From NCBI GenBank assembly GCA_902729315.2, contig LR746264.1, forward strand, positions 7,595,878 to 7,659,877: a stretch of 64,000 bases of DNA. The letters run 5' to 3'. Below are positions 61,701-64,000 of the stretch, in pieces. A model generated the notes under the pieces. The model worked only from the letters and a program-made list of their open reading frames with translations, was not told the DNA's origin and made no database searches. Source of the stretch: Spirodela intermedia (taxonomy: Eukaryota > Streptophyta > Magnoliopsida > Alismatales > Araceae). The stretch's first letter is position 1. Every line of letters begins with the position of its first letter. Position numbers and translations under genes: made by a program.

Positions 61701-62520
61701 TAGTATATGTTCATTAACAGGCAACATATGTAACTACTGGGCAATTCCAAATTATATCTCTGCTTACAGGAAACAAGGGAAACATGCTTTCCTGACCTAA
61801 GACTCCCATCACCATCAGCGTCATATGCTTATAGACGTCTCATTCTCAGTGGTAAGTAAAATGAACTCAGCCCCAAGAGCTATTCCCATGGCAGTCGCAT
61901 GGTTCAAACCTTTCACCGCCACAGTCCCTGGCATGAGCCTGTTGCCATCTGCAACCATTAATTTCCTTACCGTTTTTGTAGAAGTTCACTCAGGTTTCAA
62001 TGGATGTGATGTTGCACGGAAGAAAATGTAATATCCCTCAGATGGCCATGCACGCGACAATCATGCTCTGACAATGGATTAAAGTCACTACGCATCCTGC
62101 ATAGATCTACTTGGAGTTCTCAAGGCAAGCAAGAAATGAATAAATTTTCTGCTGCAAACAGGAACCACAAGTTTTTCCAAAGATAAAGAAGCATAAATGA
62201 TAGCTATGATTTGGTGGGTGTTATTAAAAGAATAAACTGGATGCATCTGCAGGTGTCCCTGTCAAAATAATAAATATTCGACGTGTTATGAGAATTACGA
62301 TACTGCCAGAGTTGACAAAATATTAGACTCTTGCAAGCGTAAGCCAATTTACCGAACAATCTTAAGTATGTTTTTGTTAATTTTACAGCCATATGCAGGG
62401 TTGCACATGTAACTGTATCTCTCGCATATTATTGCATCTTACTTTCAAATATCATGTCTAGAATATAAGTCCGGGTTGACATATACACATACATTCATGC
62501 CTCCACGATTGAGCGATAGT

Positions 62521-62549
62521 GGTTGACTTGCCCCTATGGCAAGTCAACC
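62521..62549. repeat. Perfect 12-bp inverted repeat with 5-base loop
   Basis: GGTTGACTTGCC at 62521-62532 and its exact complement at 62538-62549, separated by CCTAT. Each arm contains the W-box core TTGAC. Confidence 0.9.
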
Positions 62550-63395
62550 TAATTGTTTCTGGTGTAGTCCATGTGAGACACAAAAAGAAGTAAAAATAAA
62601 AATGGACAAACTAGAGATGGGATCAATTCAGAGAATAGCAAAACTTGCCGATTCTGTCAAAGTGTATCTGACTTGATCTGACTCTTATTTTTGGACTCAC
62701 CGAATTATGATGTGCACAGGTATTAGCAGCTCAAGCATACATGGCAGGCTTGGATAGTTATGAAACTGGTTAAGAGCTGGCCAATATCGATCTTGCACGG
62801 CTAATTTTGGATGTTAAACCCATTTAGAGAAGAAAAGTTCACCTTTTTTTGGGATTCTGAGTAAGCTTTTTATCAAAAGTACTTACCGTAAAGCTATTTT
62901 AATAGGATTCCCATTGCAAATTTATATCTCTTCCAACCTTCCTAAAGGAAGATGACTGAAAGTCAAAGTCGCGTTGTCCACAACTCCTACACATGTGTTA
63001 CCACTCTGTCATCTGTGTCCTGTCCATCTTCCTCTTATTCATCCTTGTGCTACGAAGCCAGTTGGCACAACGGTGGCTGGTCTTTCAGTTCCACCTAGAA
63101 CTGGTGCTGGAAACTGCCACTAGAACTGCAGGAGGCCAGTGTGGGTCTGAAATCCCGTTTGTGGTTCCATGGTCCCAGCGTGTGATGTTCTCTTCTTCCA
63201 CTGTCTTGACCTACGACACAAACCAAACTATTGTCGCCATCATCAGCAGGACATGTATCAATCAATCCCATCCAATGAACTCAAAATAATCTTACTTCAG
63301 TTCCAATAGCAACAAAAACGTGTAGCCTAATCATCCATTGATATTCGAGGCCATAAATATGAAGACATCGCCTACCTTCACAAAGATTTCGGGCC

Positions 63396-63531
63396 TCCTA
63401 TTCTCCAAACTGGAGGGTCACACCAACCCGGTATTGGCCTTTAAGACATGGATGCGTGGTTTCCTATTCTCCAAACTGGAGGGTCACATCAACCCGGTAT
63501 TGGCCATAAGTCATGGATGCGTGGTTTCCTA
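63396..63531. repeat. Two-copy tandem duplication, period about 66 bp
   Basis: The unit starting TCCTATTCTCCAAACTGGAG at 63396 recurs at 63462 with only a few substitutions, and a third copy begins at 63527 before diverging after six bases. Both units encode no recognisable protein. Confidence 0.9.
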
Positions 63532-64000
63532 TACACGTATGAGATGAATTCTTAAAGGGCTTTAATACGCCTAAATACGTAAATCCGTACACATCCAGAA
63601 CTACCAGATAACTTCGATTTTCCTGTCTCTGGAATAAGAAAACAAGGGAGTAACTTTCTTTTTTTGTTCAGAGGTTATGTCAGAGCAGCAAAACTAATAC
63701 AACAGTAATGAAAAAATCATGTGCAAAACACAGTTTTCTTTCTGCATCCTAGATTATCATATGATTGAATGTCAACTCATATAAAAACTGCAAAGTACTT
63801 AAAAAGTCCCAATGCTTTACTTGTAGCTTCTGTGCTGACACAGAACCCTAATCTATGTCTCCCAATTTGTATTTGGGACATTTGTAGGCTTTTAGAGTTT
63901 TGACAACTTATTATCAAGAGTATGAAAGCAAGCAGAGGGAAGATAATGAAGGATAAGTAGAGAAAAAATGCGAAAGGAGAAGAAGAAAAAAGGAGAGGAG

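Larger units (their letters stand above)
58741..64000. other. Right-hand region, no recognised gene
   Basis: GC-rich to about 61.3 kb with CT tracts (for example 59078-59098), then AT-richer to the end. No open frame shows a known domain. A minus-strand 54-codon frame at 61985-61821 looks protein-like but is unsupported by splice sites (see findings). Other items are a perfect hairpin at 62521-62549 and a 66-bp tandem duplication at 63396-63531. The last 50 bases are purine-rich. Confidence 0.5.

Noticed and set aside
1-64000. tRNA, rRNA, CRISPR, transposase, integrase or reverse-transcriptase genes
   Set aside because: I looked for T-loop and anticodon-like patterns and for transposon protein motifs by eye and saw none that I could support.

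Overview
The window is nuclear DNA of a flowering plant. Every recognised gene is a plant gene split by GT-AG introns, the introns are AT-rich and often T-rich, and the proteins belong to plant families (SPIKE1, NAC, plant O-fucosyltransferase, ecto-apyrase, an At5g39570-type disordered protein, and a plant CCCH-RRM protein). GC-rich first exons in the NAC and CCCH genes and abundant GA/CT microsatellites lean towards a monocot or early-diverging angiosperm, but the species cannot be fixed from sequence alone.

Layout. 1-3.3 kb: no gene recognised; part of it looks compositionally like organelle DNA. 3.4-28.6 kb (+): a complete SPIKE1 (SPK1) DOCK-family Rho/ROP guanine-nucleotide exchange factor. 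It has a site II (TGGGCC) promoter cluster, a probable leader intron and 30 coding exons (1832 aa). 28.9-29.45 kb: a long polypurine tract with a (GA)n core. 31.9-32.9 kb (+): a three-exon NAC transcription factor. 36.1-33.3 kb (-): an eight-exon type II O-fucosyltransferase, convergent with the NAC gene. 37.0-37.9 kb: a site II cluster, then five copies of a GA-tract-linked minisatellite. 43.0-38.4 kb (-): a nine-exon membrane apyrase. 43.85-45.4 kb (+): a divergent gene for a low-complexity protein containing four 59-residue repeats. 45.4-55 kb: gene-poor, with microsatellites, an AT palindrome and site II clusters that have no assignable gene. 55.07-58.3 kb (+): an eight-exon CCCH/RRM RNA-binding protein. 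58.3-64 kb: no gene recognised.

The genes do not form a pathway cluster. They are an ordinary set of housekeeping and regulatory plant genes: SPK1 (actin, cell shape, ROP signalling), apyrase (Golgi or extracellular nucleotide hydrolysis), O-fucosyltransferase (probably Golgi glycosylation), NAC and CCCH regulators. I found no mobile-element gene, CRISPR array, biosynthetic cluster or new defence system. The most unusual points are the repeat-built disordered protein, the abrupt GC rise in the 3' third of SPK1, a probable GC-AG intron in the CCCH gene, and several palindromic or site II-rich intergenic islands. All exon boundaries were placed by hand from reading-frame continuity, GT/AG sites and recalled family sequences; no alignment was run.
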